Source: JABMPJ01 sp964345005 (GTDB taxonomy: Bacteria; Verrucomicrobiota; Kiritimatiellia; UBA8416; JABMPJ01). Taken from it: a stretch of 64,000 nt of DNA. The notes under the pieces were generated by a model. That model did no database searches. It was not told the origin of the DNA and saw only the letters and a list, made by a program, of their open reading frames with translations. A program made the translations under genes and the position numbers. Numbering within the stretch: the first letter of the stretch is position 1; each line of letters opens with the position of its first letter. The DNA lies in contig CAYFPQ010000006.1 in the NCBI GenBank assembly GCA_964345005.1, positions 15,101-79,100 of the forward strand, written 5' to 3'. Shown here one piece after another: positions 52,730 to 61,104 of this stretch.

Positions 52730-55282
52730 ATGTCGAAGGTCGAAGGTCGAAGGATTGCCGGACTGGCCGTCGTGGCCATAGCCTTGGTCTGCACAGGCCT
52801 GTCCAAAGCGGCAGATGTGCAACTGGCGGTCGACGTCGACCCGCAGCAGATCTACCTCGGTGACTCGGTCACGTTGACCGTCAAGGTATCTGGTATCGGG
52901 GATTCGCCCGAACCCGACCTATCAACTATCGAGAACTGCTCATACTCCCTGCAGGGCAGCCAGGACCAGAACTACCAGCACGTCACAATCGTTAACGGAA
53001 AGATGGAGCGCATCGCTTTCCGGGGCCGCATCTTCACCTATACGGTATCCCCAACCAAGACAGGGAGAATCCCTGTGGGCCCGGTAAGACTGTCGCACAA
53101 GGGCAAGGTCTACCAAGCCACTGGCCCAGTAATCACTGTTGTGGGAGCGGAGAAGCAGGATCTGGTGCTTGTTCGCGTCGAACCGTCACGAGACACGGTC
53201 ATCGTGAATGAGCCGTTCGATGTCACCGTGGCGGTATCGATTCGTCGACTGACCGGCGGCTATGCCGATATCGACCCTTTTGAGGCCGGAAACCCGCCTG
53301 ACCTGACCATACCTCACCTCCAGTTCAGGGATATCCCGGGTCTGGAGGGCGAAGCCCCCCAGAAGCTTCTCCAAAGCCTCGTGACATCGGGCAGGCGCGC
53401 ACCGGGCTTTGGAATCAATGGCGTCAGCCTCGCACGTGACCCTCTCGACAGCTTCTTCAGTTTCGATTCGCCACTGGGCGGTTCGCGTGCCATCTTCCGC
53501 TTCAATCGCTCTGAGGAGACCATCGACGGCAAGGAGTACCTGACCTACCGGCTCCGGACACGTTACGTTCCCAAGCAAGAGAACTCGTATCTCTTTGGTC
53601 CCATCGTATTCAAGGGCAGTGTATTCACATCGGTCAGCGCCGGCGGCCAGGCGACACCGCGTCGTATCTTCGCGACCGTCCCGGCACTGACTGTGCGCGT
53701 GGTCCCGCCGCCCCTGTCGGGCCGCCCGCCCAGCTACGTCGGCGCCATCGGATCCAACCTCGTGGCTGAAGCCGCGCTCGACACGCAGACCTGTAACGTG
53801 GGTGACCCCCTGCGCCTCGCGCTTTCGATCCGCGGTGCCATGAGCGTCGACAACCTGAGCGCACCCGCTTTGACCAGCCAGGACCAGCTTGGCGAAGCAT
53901 TTCGCATCTACGATGATAACGTGGAGAGCGAAACGCTTTCCGATGGCAAGACGTTCACCTACACCGTTCGCCCGATTCGCGCAGGGACGCTCGAGTTTCC
54001 TCCGATTGACGTGGCGTATTATGACAGTGAGGAACGAACATATCGGATCATCAGGACCGCCCCCATTCCGCTCGTCGCCTACCAGGCCGCGGAAGTACAG
54101 GAAGACTTCGTCCTGGCGGCCACGAATGAACTGCTGGCTACAGCCAATGTAGAACTGGAAGGCATGCTCGTTCCCGCGCCCATCACCGTATTGTCGGCCG
54201 GATCGAAGCCCGCACCATTGTGGCTACCGCTTTGGCAGCGCGTAGTTCTGGCGCTTGGCCCCATCGCCTTCATCCTGGTCGGGGCGGCAGTGTTCGTACG
54301 GATACGCCTGACCACCACGGCTGACTCCCGTCGCCGCAAGGCCGCGGTTGCCGAAGCGCTTCGCCTTGTGGATCGGGCGGCGCGCAAGGCGGGACGCTCT
54401 CCGGCGGAGGGGCGGACCCTCCTCGTCGCCGGCCTACGCAAGTACCTCGCCAACCGGCTGGGAGGCACGGAAGGCGGCATCACGCCGCGCGACGCCGCGC
54501 GCCTGTTGCGCGAGCACGGAGTAGACACCGACCTGTCGCACACCTTGGTAGATGTGCTCGACCGCAGCTTCAATGCGCAGTACGACCCATCAGCCGCATC
54601 CAACCAGGACGTCCGGGCCGACGCCGGGAACGTCAGGGCCGCACTGAAACGTCTGGAGAAGATTGCCCTGGTGCTCTGCTTGATGTGTGGATTCGCGCTT
54701 TCGGCGAACGCCGACGAAGTGAGAAACCGTTTCCTTTGGGAAGAGGCGAACATGCGCATGGCCACTGCCGTGCGACCCGCCGACTACCTCGAGGCAGCCG
54801 ACACCTACCGCGAGCTTTACGCCACAGGGGTGCAGAACGCCCCCCTACTCTACAACATGGGAACGGCATTCCTGATGGCCCAACAGTACGAAGCTGCGCG
54901 GCGTGCCTTCAGCGCGGCGGAGGTCTTCACCGGAGCCACCGCATCCATCGAGCGGAACATGGTGTTGGCATTGATGGCGGGTAACTCCAGCGCCGACGTC
55001 ACGTTGCCATGGTACCGGCTCCCCTTGTTCTGGCACTTCAAGACTCCTCTCGGTCTGCGGATTACGCTGACCGTCATCGTCGTGACCGCCCTGTGGGCCT
55101 TGGCGATTTTGAGGCTACTGGGATGGCGGCTGGGGTGGCGGCGCGCATTCGTGCTCGTACTTGCCATTTTCATCGTCCTGGGATCAAGCGTGCTGGTCTC
55201 CCTGCACACACTACACCAGGTCCGCTCCAGCCTGGTTCTCCTCGGCTACCAGCAATCCTTTACAGCGGAAAATACACCATGA
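52730..55282 (+). CDS. BatD-BatE fusion: oxygen-tolerance-like protein joined to a TPR protein
   Basis: 851 residues. A signal peptide (GLAVVAIALVCTGLSKA) leads into a BatD-type beta region (VQLAVDVDPQQIYLGDSVTL; ITFRGRIFTYTVSPTKTG-like segment), a membrane helix (about 504-526), and a cytoplasmic tail. Then a second signal-peptide-like stretch (IALVLCLMCGFALSANA) begins a BatE-like part with TPR features (NMGTAFLMAQQYEAARRAF) and two more helices. BatE is normally a separate exported protein, so this looks like a gene fusion. I chose ATG 52730 with GGAGG just upstream. The first codons contain a GTCGAAG tandem repeat. Confidence 0.82.
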   Translation: MSKVEGRRIAGLAVVAIALVCTGLSKAADVQLAVDVDPQQIYLGDSVTLTVKVSGIGDSPEPDLSTIENCSYSLQGSQDQNYQHVTIVNGKMERIAFRGRIFTYTVSPTKTGRIPVGPVRLSHKGKVYQATGPVITVVGAEKQDLVLVRVEPSRDTVIVNEPFDVTVAVSIRRLTGGYADIDPFEAGNPPDLTIPHLQFRDIPGLEGEAPQKLLQSLVTSGRRAPGFGINGVSLARDPLDSFFSFDSPLGGSRAIFRFNRSEETIDGKEYLTYRLRTRYVPKQENSYLFGPIVFKGSVFTSVSAGGQATPRRIFATVPALTVRVVPPPLSGRPPSYVGAIGSNLVAEAALDTQTCNVGDPLRLALSIRGAMSVDNLSAPALTSQDQLGEAFRIYDDNVESETLSDGKTFTYTVRPIRAGTLEFPPIDVAYYDSEERTYRIIRTAPIPLVAYQAAEVQEDFVLAATNELLATANVELEGMLVPAPITVLSAGSKPAPLWLPLWQRVVLALGPIAFILVGAAVFVRIRLTTTADSRRRKAAVAEALRLVDRAARKAGRSPAEGRTLLVAGLRKYLANRLGGTEGGITPRDAARLLREHGVDTDLSHTLVDVLDRSFNAQYDPSAASNQDVRADAGNVRAALKRLEKIALVLCLMCGFALSANADEVRNRFLWEEANMRMATAVRPADYLEAADTYRELYATGVQNAPLLYNMGTAFLMAQQYEAARRAFSAAEVFTGATASIERNMVLALMAGNSSADVTLPWYRLPLFWHFKTPLGLRITLTVIVVTALWALAILRLLGWRLGWRRAFVLVLAIFIVLGSSVLVSLHTLHQVRSSLVLLGYQQSFTAENTP

Positions 55283-56382
55283 CGACACCGCGTCTCTTCA
55301 TTGCATCCCTGCTCCTGGTCACGCAGGCGGTCGCTCAGGAGTCTCAGCCAACCGTGGAGTTGGGTGTCGACAGAGACAACATCTATCAGTACGAGACGTT
55401 TGTGCTCACGGTCAAAGTGGTGTCTTCGGGAATACGCTTGAGCAAGCAGCTCTCGCTCGACGGAATGCCCGATGCCCACGCGCTCGTCATGGGCACGATG
55501 GAGGCGCTCCCGATCCAGCGCAGTCTGCAGGGGCGGTCGATCCAGGAGATACGGCAGTACCGGACACGCTGTCGGGCATTGAAGCCCGGCATACTCCGCG
55601 TGGCCCCGACAGCCCGCGCGGCAAAGATCGTGCAGCGGCGCTCCTTCTTCGGTCGACAGTGGGTTGAGAAACCCATTCACCTCCCCGTTACCCCCATCGA
55701 TATACCGATTGCCGAGCTTCCCCCAGCCGAGGAGGGCACCTCGCCTTCGGGAGCTGTCGGCACCTTCGTATACAGGGTCACCCCGGAGCCACTCGACGTC
55801 GCTGTCGGCGACCTGATAAAGCTGCGGACGCGCATCTCCGGTGATGGCTATCTCGATGGCGTGGTTTGCCCGGCCTCATCGCCGGAGGAAGGGTTCAAGG
55901 TGTATCCTCCGCGCCTGCTCGCACAGAAGAGCAACGCGATCGAGTTCGAGCAGATCCTGATTCCGCTGGACAGCCGCGCCACGGAAATCCCGCCACTGAC
56001 ATTCACCAGTTTTGACGCGCGTCGTGGCGGTTACAGCACCCAAACGCAGGGCCCCTATCGAATCACCTTTCATGCCCAGCGCGAAGTGGACCAGTCACAG
56101 CCGTATCGCCCCCCTACCGAGCAGGGCGAGCCCGCCCCCGCCGTGACGCTTGCAGACAAGATCGAGCGATGGAAGCAGCAGCCCCAGCCCAAGGGACATG
56201 AGACTGTAATAGCGGTCGAACCCGTCACAGCCCGCCTGGCCCCCGCCAGCGTCGCCATGGCCTTGTTCGACTGCAAGCCCGGAGACATCGTGTTGATCAT
56301 CGAAGAACACGAGGGCTGGATCAGTATTCGGCGAGGGCAGAATATGGGGTGGATTCCCCTGGACGCGGTCATGAGACGCTGA
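55279..56382 (+). CDS. Second BatD-like exported protein with an SH3-type C-terminus
   Basis: 367 residues. Signal peptide (RLFIASLLLVTQAVAQ), two beta domains of BatD type (VELGVDRDNIYQYETFVLTV; FVYRVTPEPLDVAVGDLIKL), and a bacterial SH3-like end (DCKPGDIVLIIEEHEGWISI, GQNMGWIPLDAV). It starts at ATGA overlap with the previous stop, so it belongs to the same operon. It has no membrane helix after the signal peptide and should be periplasmic. Confidence 0.82.
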   Translation: MTTPRLFIASLLLVTQAVAQESQPTVELGVDRDNIYQYETFVLTVKVVSSGIRLSKQLSLDGMPDAHALVMGTMEALPIQRSLQGRSIQEIRQYRTRCRALKPGILRVAPTARAAKIVQRRSFFGRQWVEKPIHLPVTPIDIPIAELPPAEEGTSPSGAVGTFVYRVTPEPLDVAVGDLIKLRTRISGDGYLDGVVCPASSPEEGFKVYPPRLLAQKSNAIEFEQILIPLDSRATEIPPLTFTSFDARRGGYSTQTQGPYRITFHAQREVDQSQPYRPPTEQGEPAPAVTLADKIERWKQQPQPKGHETVIAVEPVTARLAPASVAMALFDCKPGDIVLIIEEHEGWISIRRGQNMGWIPLDAVMRR

Positions 56383-56479
56383 TTGGAGTACTTCCTCTCC
56401 CCTTTCAGGCTTGGCCTATTGGCGTGGGGTTCGTATGCTTTGTTACTGTTGTTGTGGGGGCACCAAAGGATAAGGGACT

Positions 56480-56710
56480 GTGGCGAATCAATTTCACGTA
56501 CGGGTGGACCTGGAACGCTGTAAGGGGTGTGAGCTGTGCGTTGACGCCTGCCCACGCGACCTTCTGGTGATGTCCAAGCGCCTCAATTCCAAGGGGTACC
56601 GTGTCCCCGACAACCACGCCGACGAGCGCTGCATCGGGTGCCGCCAGTGCGTCGATATGTGCCCGGAGGCCGCGATCGAGATCGATAAAGAGGACGTAGC
56701 CGATGGCTGA
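56480..56710 (+). CDS. 2-oxoacid:ferredoxin oxidoreductase, ferredoxin (delta) subunit
   Basis: 76 residues with two 4Fe-4S motifs, CKGCELCVDACP and CIGCRQCVDMCP, as in the small subunit of 2-oxoacid:ferredoxin oxidoreductases. The start is GTG 56480 with AAGGATAAGGG upstream. It overlaps the alpha subunit gene by 8 nt. Confidence 0.92.
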   Translation: MANQFHVRVDLERCKGCELCVDACPRDLLVMSKRLNSKGYRVPDNHADERCIGCRQCVDMCPEAAIEIDKEDVADG

Positions 56711-57746
56711 ACGCGTTCTTATGAACGGCAACACTGCTCTGGGCGAAGCCGCGATTCGAGCGGGCTGCGACTGCTACTTCGGCTATCCGATCACCCCCCA
56801 GAACGAACTGACCTCGTACATGGCTACCTATATGCCTCCAAACGAGCGCGTCTTCGTGCAAGCCGAGAGCGAGTTGGCGGCAATCAACATGGTTTACGGC
56901 GCCAGCGCAGCCGGGAAACGTGCCATGACCAGTTCCTCCTCTCCCGGCATCAGCCTCAAGCAGGAAGGCATTTCTACGCTGGCGGGCGCAGAGTTGCCGG
57001 CCGTCATCGTCAACGTACAACGCGCAGGCCCCGGTCTCGGCAACATAGCCCCGGCCCAGGCAGACTACTTCCAGGCTGTTAAGGGCGGCGGCCACGGCGA
57101 CTATCGACAGATCGTACTGGCCCCGGACTCCGTGCAGGAAATGCACGACCTCACATTCACGGCGTTCGACCTCGCCGACACCTACCGCGGCCCCGTCATG
57201 GTCCTGACCGACGGGCGGCTGGGGCAAATGATGGAGCCGTTCGAGCTGCGACCACCAGTCACCCCCGAACCGGATAAGCCCTGGGCCACGACCGGCGCAG
57301 CGGGTCGTGATCCCAACATGATCCGTTCGCTCTACCTGCCGATCAACGAGCTTGAAGAAGTCAACCTGCGCCTGCAACAGAAATACAGGGACATCGAGGC
57401 CAGGGAAGTACGCGTCGAGGAGCGCATGACAGATGACTGCGATATTCTTCTCGTCGCATACGGGAGTAGCGCCCGCGCCTGCAAGGGCGCGCTCATCGAG
57501 GCCCGGGCCCGGGGACACAAGGCAGGGCTGTTGCGCCCCGTTACCCTTTGGCCGTTCCCAACGGCTCGAATCGGCGAACTGGCTTCACAGGTGAAAGCCG
57601 TTATCGTTGTCGAAATGAGCTCCGGCCAGCTCATTGAGGACGTGCAGTTGGCGGCCGGCAATCGAGCCGAGGTCATCCTGGAGAACCGACTGGGGGGATT
57701 CGTCCCGGCGCAACGTGACATCGTAAAACGGATCGAGGCCATCTGA
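56703..57746 (+). CDS. vorB: 2-oxoacid:ferredoxin oxidoreductase, alpha subunit (VorB/KorA type)
   Basis: 347 residues matching the alpha subunit of branched-chain 2-oxoacid or 2-oxoglutarate:ferredoxin oxidoreductases: NGNTALGEAAIRAGCDCYFG, YPITPQNEL, and TSSSSPGISLKQEGIS. The complex oxidatively decarboxylates a 2-oxoacid to acyl-CoA and reduces ferredoxin, a mark of anaerobic metabolism. Substrate (3-methyl-2-oxobutanoate or 2-oxoglutarate) cannot be settled by motif. Confidence 0.88.
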   Translation: MAERVLMNGNTALGEAAIRAGCDCYFGYPITPQNELTSYMATYMPPNERVFVQAESELAAINMVYGASAAGKRAMTSSSSPGISLKQEGISTLAGAELPAVIVNVQRAGPGLGNIAPAQADYFQAVKGGGHGDYRQIVLAPDSVQEMHDLTFTAFDLADTYRGPVMVLTDGRLGQMMEPFELRPPVTPEPDKPWATTGAAGRDPNMIRSLYLPINELEEVNLRLQQKYRDIEAREVRVEERMTDDCDILLVAYGSSARACKGALIEARARGHKAGLLRPVTLWPFPTARIGELASQVKAVIVVEMSSGQLIEDVQLAAGNRAEVILENRLGGFVPAQRDIVKRIEAI

Positions 57747-58504
57747 TGGCTCTAACCCCACACAGCCGCCCGCCCGAAGCCCTCACGGAGAAGCCGACGC
57801 ATTACTGCCCTGGGTGCGGACACGGCATCGCGCACAAGTTGATTGCCGAAGCCGTCGACAAGCTGGAGATCCGCGATCGCGTAGTCGGAATTGCCCCCGT
57901 CGGCTGTGCCGTACTGGCCTACTTCTACATGAATTTCGATGTCGTCGAAGCCGCGCACGGGCGTACACCGGCCGTGGCAACGGGCATCAAGCGGGCTGAT
58001 CCCGACAAAGTGGTCTTCGCTTACCAGGGCGATGGCGACCTCGCTGCCATTGGTACCGCTGAAACTATTCATGCCGCGAACCGCGGTGAAAACATCGCCG
58101 TGTTCTTCATCAACAACGCGGTCTATGGAATGACCGGTGGCCAGATGGCACCCACCACGATGGAAGGGCAACGAACGTCGACCTCGCCCGATGGGCGGGA
58201 TGTGGACACAATGGGACCGCCGATCCGCATGTGCGAACTGATCAACACACTTGATCGTCCCTACTACATCGAACGCGTCGCGATCGACGGAGCTGCCGGC
58301 GTTCGAAAGGCGCGCAAGGCCATCCACACAGCCCTGAAATGCCAAGTTGAAGGCAAGGGATACTGTTTTGTCGAGGTCCTCTCGCCCTGCCCCACATACC
58401 AGCGTCTTTCACCAGTGGACTCCCTCACGTTCGTGGGCGAAAGCATGAAGGGGGTATTCCCAACTCGCGTGTTCCGAAAAGACGGGGAGGCCGTCCATGC
58501 TTGA
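57746..58504 (+). CDS. 2-oxoacid:ferredoxin oxidoreductase, beta subunit (TPP-binding)
   Basis: 252 residues: THYCPGCGHGIAHKLIAEAV, GIAPVGCAVLA, and the thiamine diphosphate motif GDGDLAAIGTAETI followed by INNAVYGMTGGQM. Together with the alpha subunit it forms the active site. It begins at the last base of the alpha stop region and overlaps the gamma gene by 8 nt. Confidence 0.93.
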   Translation: MALTPHSRPPEALTEKPTHYCPGCGHGIAHKLIAEAVDKLEIRDRVVGIAPVGCAVLAYFYMNFDVVEAAHGRTPAVATGIKRADPDKVVFAYQGDGDLAAIGTAETIHAANRGENIAVFFINNAVYGMTGGQMAPTTMEGQRTSTSPDGRDVDTMGPPIRMCELINTLDRPYYIERVAIDGAAGVRKARKAIHTALKCQVEGKGYCFVEVLSPCPTYQRLSPVDSLTFVGESMKGVFPTRVFRKDGEAVHA

Positions 58505-59063
58505 GCGCGTACTGATCGCCGGATCCGGAGGCCAGGGCATCCTGCTGATCGGCCGCATTCTCGCGCGGGCGGGGATGAACTGCGTGCCACACGTAACCTA
58601 CTTTCCTGCCTACGGCGCCGAGGTGCGCGGAGGAACATCCAACTGCAAGATCGTGTTGTCCGACGAGGAGATCCACAGCCCGGTCCCCGATGAGTTCGAG
58701 GACATGCTGATTCTGAACCAGGAGAGCGCGGACCGCTTTCTTCCCCGTCGTACAGGCAATACGCGAGTCATCCTGAATACCTCCCTGTGCAAGGACCCCG
58801 ACACCGGGCCGGTCACAAGTATTCGTGCCACAGACACTGCCAACGATCTTGGGGAGATTCGCGTCGCCAACTTCGTCATGATGGGCGCCTACCTGGCATT
58901 GAGCGACTGTGTTCCAGCCGAAGCCCTCGAGGCATGCATCCGCATGGAACTGGCCGGCAAACCCACAGCACTGATTGACCTGAATATCGAAGCCCTTGAG
59001 ATTGGCCTGAATCACGAGGAAGTACGAACAGCCGAACGATCAAACAGCCGAACTACGAAGTAG
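58497..59063 (+). CDS. 2-oxoacid:ferredoxin oxidoreductase, gamma subunit
   Basis: 188 residues with the gamma pattern: VLIAGSGGQGILLIGRILA and VTYFPAYGAEVRGGTSNCKI. The last residues (EEVRTAERSNSRTTK) come from palindromic repeat sequence (59024-59063) that runs over the stop codon, so the native end was probably shorter. This ends the four-gene order delta-alpha-beta-gamma. Confidence 0.92.
   Translation: MLERVLIAGSGGQGILLIGRILARAGMNCVPHVTYFPAYGAEVRGGTSNCKIVLSDEEIHSPVPDEFEDMLILNQESADRFLPRRTGNTRVILNTSLCKDPDTGPVTSIRATDTANDLGEIRVANFVMMGAYLALSDCVPAEALEACIRMELAGKPTALIDLNIEALEIGLNHEEVRTAERSNSRTTK
59024..59063. repeat. Repeat family 4, copy at the gamma-subunit stop
   Basis: Contains CAAACAGCCGAACTACGAAG at 59041-59060. 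Its complement is at 59164-59183, so the two can pair across the intergenic space. Here it encodes the last 13 residues of the gamma subunit. Confidence 0.8.
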
Positions 59064-59145
59064 GGAGGTCAGGCAAGCACGTCAACGCTATCGAAGCCGA
59101 GCGCCGGCACAGGGAAGACCACATACCCAAGGGAGACACTTCTGA

Positions 59146-60618
59146 TTGGCTGCGATATTTCCATTTCGTAGTTCGGCTGTTCGCTTGCCCGCCGTAGCCT
59201 CGGCGAAGGCGGGGCTGGTCGGCTGGTCGGCTGTTCGACTATTCATCTGTGTTCACCTGTGGTTCCTTCATAGCTCAGCGGCCGCCGCTCCGCCACGCAA
59301 CCTCTTCACGCTCATTCGTGAAGCCAATGTCGACGAGGTCGCCCGTTGTCTGAATGCCGGCGGGTCGACGATTGCGAATACGGCAGCCGCGGGTGGGGTC
59401 ACACCACTGCACCTGGCATCGGCGCTGGATCGCGCGGACATAATCACCTTGTTGATTGCTCACGGAGCATGGGTCGATGCTCCCAGTGCGGGCGGATTTA
59501 CCCCTCTTCACTGGGCGGCAGCCGAGAATGCTACAAACGCGATGCACAGGCTCATTTCCAGCGGGGCCGATATGGCCGCCGTGACCGACAGTGGAATCAC
59601 CCCACTGCACTGGGCCGCCAGCCGCAACGCCACCAACAGTGTACGCTTACTGATACAGGCTGGCTTGGCCGTGGCCGCTCAAACTGAATCGGGGCAAACC
59701 CCACTGCACTGGGCCGTGGCGCAGCAGGCGGAGGACAGCGCCGTAATGCTCGCTTTCCAGGCTGTCAGCGAAGGAATCGACCTTGCCGTATCCAACCAGA
59801 TTCCCTTCCGAATGGAGATGCCCGCTCCCGACACGAACCTGCCCTCTGCTGTGGGCATTCCCCAACCTGAAGCCCCACCCGAGATCGCGGCCACCCGCCG
59901 CCCGCCCATTGTGCTTCGAGAAGAACCCCTGCCCCGTAGCGGCGACACACGGATGATTGTGCTGGGACAGAGCCAGGTTCTGACGTTCGTGTGGGTTCCG
60001 GACGTCGACCTGTGGATGAGTGCATACGAAATCAGCAATGGTCAGTTCCGCCGCTTTCGCCCATCACATGACAGTGGGAGCCGCGATGAGTACTCGCTCG
60101 ATGGTGATGAGCAGCCCGTCGTTATGGTCAGCTGGTTCGATTCCCAAGCCTACTGCGAATGGCTCAACACCTACTACCGGCACAGCATGCCTTCAGGAAT
60201 GCGCTCTCGTCTGCCAACCAGTGACGAATGGGTCGCCGTGGCGCGTTGCGGCACTCAGCGGCACTATCCGTGGGGCAACGACTGGCCACCGATTCGTGGC
60301 AACCACTCGGACACATCAGCGCGCAATGCGTTCCCCGAGTGGAAAGGTGTCGAGAACTACAATGACGGTCACCCGGTATCCTGCGACGTCACCGACGGTG
60401 GCGTGAACGAATGGGGGATCCACGGCCTCACTGGCAACGTCTGGGAGTGGTGCAACGACTGGTACGACCCCAAATCGCGGCAACTCAAGATCCGCAAAGG
60501 CGGCGGCTGGGGCTATGAGGACCCGGTCAGCCTCGAAATCGACACCAAGGGATTCGACACCCCCGACTCGCGCTACGACACGATCGGCTTCCGCATCGTC
60601 CTCGCTCCTGTGGAATGA
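59146..60618 (+). CDS. Ankyrin-repeat protein with a C-terminal SUMF1/formylglycine-enzyme-like domain
   Basis: 490 residues. Residues about 54-200 are ankyrin repeats (GVTPLHLASALDRADIITLL; GFTPLHWAAAENATNAMHRL; GITPLHWAASRNATNSVRLL). The C-terminal 230 residues are a SUMF1 domain (VSWFDSQAYCEWLN, RLPTSDEWVAVARCG, GNVWEWCNDWYDP). SUMF1 domains include formylglycine-generating enzymes, but most bacterial ones are non-catalytic; I see no paired active-site cysteines. The signal-peptide-like start is TTG 59146 with GGGAGA upstream, and much of it (VGWSAVRLFICVHLWF) is encoded by repeat sequence. Confidence 0.82.
   Translation: MAAIFPFRSSAVRLPAVASAKAGLVGWSAVRLFICVHLWFLHSSAAAAPPRNLFTLIREANVDEVARCLNAGGSTIANTAAAGGVTPLHLASALDRADIITLLIAHGAWVDAPSAGGFTPLHWAAAENATNAMHRLISSGADMAAVTDSGITPLHWAASRNATNSVRLLIQAGLAVAAQTESGQTPLHWAVAQQAEDSAVMLAFQAVSEGIDLAVSNQIPFRMEMPAPDTNLPSAVGIPQPEAPPEIAATRRPPIVLREEPLPRSGDTRMIVLGQSQVLTFVWVPDVDLWMSAYEISNGQFRRFRPSHDSGSRDEYSLDGDEQPVVMVSWFDSQAYCEWLNTYYRHSMPSGMRSRLPTSDEWVAVARCGTQRHYPWGNDWPPIRGNHSDTSARNAFPEWKGVENYNDGHPVSCDVTDGGVNEWGIHGLTGNVWEWCNDWYDPKSRQLKIRKGGGWGYEDPVSLEIDTKGFDTPDSRYDTIGFRIVLAPVE
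59161..59260. repeat. Repeat family 4 sequence at the ankyrin-SUMF1 start
   Basis: TTTCGTAGTTCGGCTGTTCG at 59164-59183 and a related GGTCGGCTGTTCGACTATTC near 59225-59244. It encodes the N-terminal signal region of the ankyrin-SUMF1 protein. Confidence 0.75.
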
Positions 60619-60630
60619 CATAACAGGGGG

Positions 60631-60666
60631 AATCTCGCGCAAAGACGCCAAGGCGCAAAGAGAGAG
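60631..60666. repeat. Repeat family 5, left copy flanking the GxxExxY gene
   Basis: AATCTCGCGCAAAGACGCCA followed by AGGCGCAAAGAGAGAA. The right copy, 61058-61098, is inverted relative to this one. Confidence 0.88.
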
Positions 60667-60670
60667 AACT

Positions 60671-61057
60671 GTGACAGAGAATGAGATTGGCAAGATTGTG
60701 GTCGACTCGGCAGTCAAGCTGCACATGGCCTTGGGGCCCGGTCTGCTGGAGCATGTTTACGAGGTGTGCCTGAGCCATGAATTGACCAAGCGTGGACTGC
60801 GCATCGAGAGACAGATGCCGATCTCCGTAGAATATGACGGCATAGACTTCGAGGAGGGGTACAGAGCTGACATCTTCGTTGAGTACAAAGTAATCCTGGA
60901 GCTTAAGTCTGTATCCCAGGTGACCGCAGCGCATCGAAAGCAGATCCAGACTTACTGTAGACTGGCAGACATACGGTTGGGATACCTACTGAACTTCGGT
61001 GCAGCACTGATGAAGGACGGCATCGTGCGTGTCGTCAATGGTCTGCCAGACTGCTAG
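60671..61057 (+). CDS. GxxExxY family protein, putative PD-(D/E)XK nuclease
   Basis: 128 residues: AVKLHMALGPGLLEHVYEVC contains the GxxExxY signature. The later segment YRADIFVEYKVILELKSVSQ fits a D...ELK metal-binding pattern like PD-(D/E)XK nucleases; this is inference. The GTG start at 60671 follows the left repeat directly, and the stop at 61057 is at the edge of the right, inverted repeat. The gene and its two repeats together look like a unit that was inserted between the ankyrin-SUMF1 gene and the pyrophosphorylase gene. The longer frame upstream (to 60515) reads through the repeat and the preceding gene, so it was not used. Confidence 0.82.
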   Translation: MTENEIGKIVVDSAVKLHMALGPGLLEHVYEVCLSHELTKRGLRIERQMPISVEYDGIDFEEGYRADIFVEYKVILELKSVSQVTAAHRKQIQTYCRLADIRLGYLLNFGAALMKDGIVRVVNGLPDC

Positions 61058-61098
61058 ATTCTCTTCCCTTTGCGCCTTTGCGTCTCTGCGCGAGATGC
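61058..61098. repeat. Repeat family 5, right inverted copy flanking the GxxExxY gene
   Basis: Reverse-complement relation to 60631-60666: CTTTGCGCCTTTGCGTCTCT then GCGCGAGATGC. It lies just after the GxxExxY stop and before the convergent pyrophosphorylase gene. Confidence 0.88.
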
Positions 61099-61104
61099 TT
61101 CCTC

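Noticed and set aside
60515..60670. Longer N-terminus of the GxxExxY protein
   Set aside because: It would overlap the ankyrin-SUMF1 gene and read through the left repeat; GTG 60671 gives the usual start.
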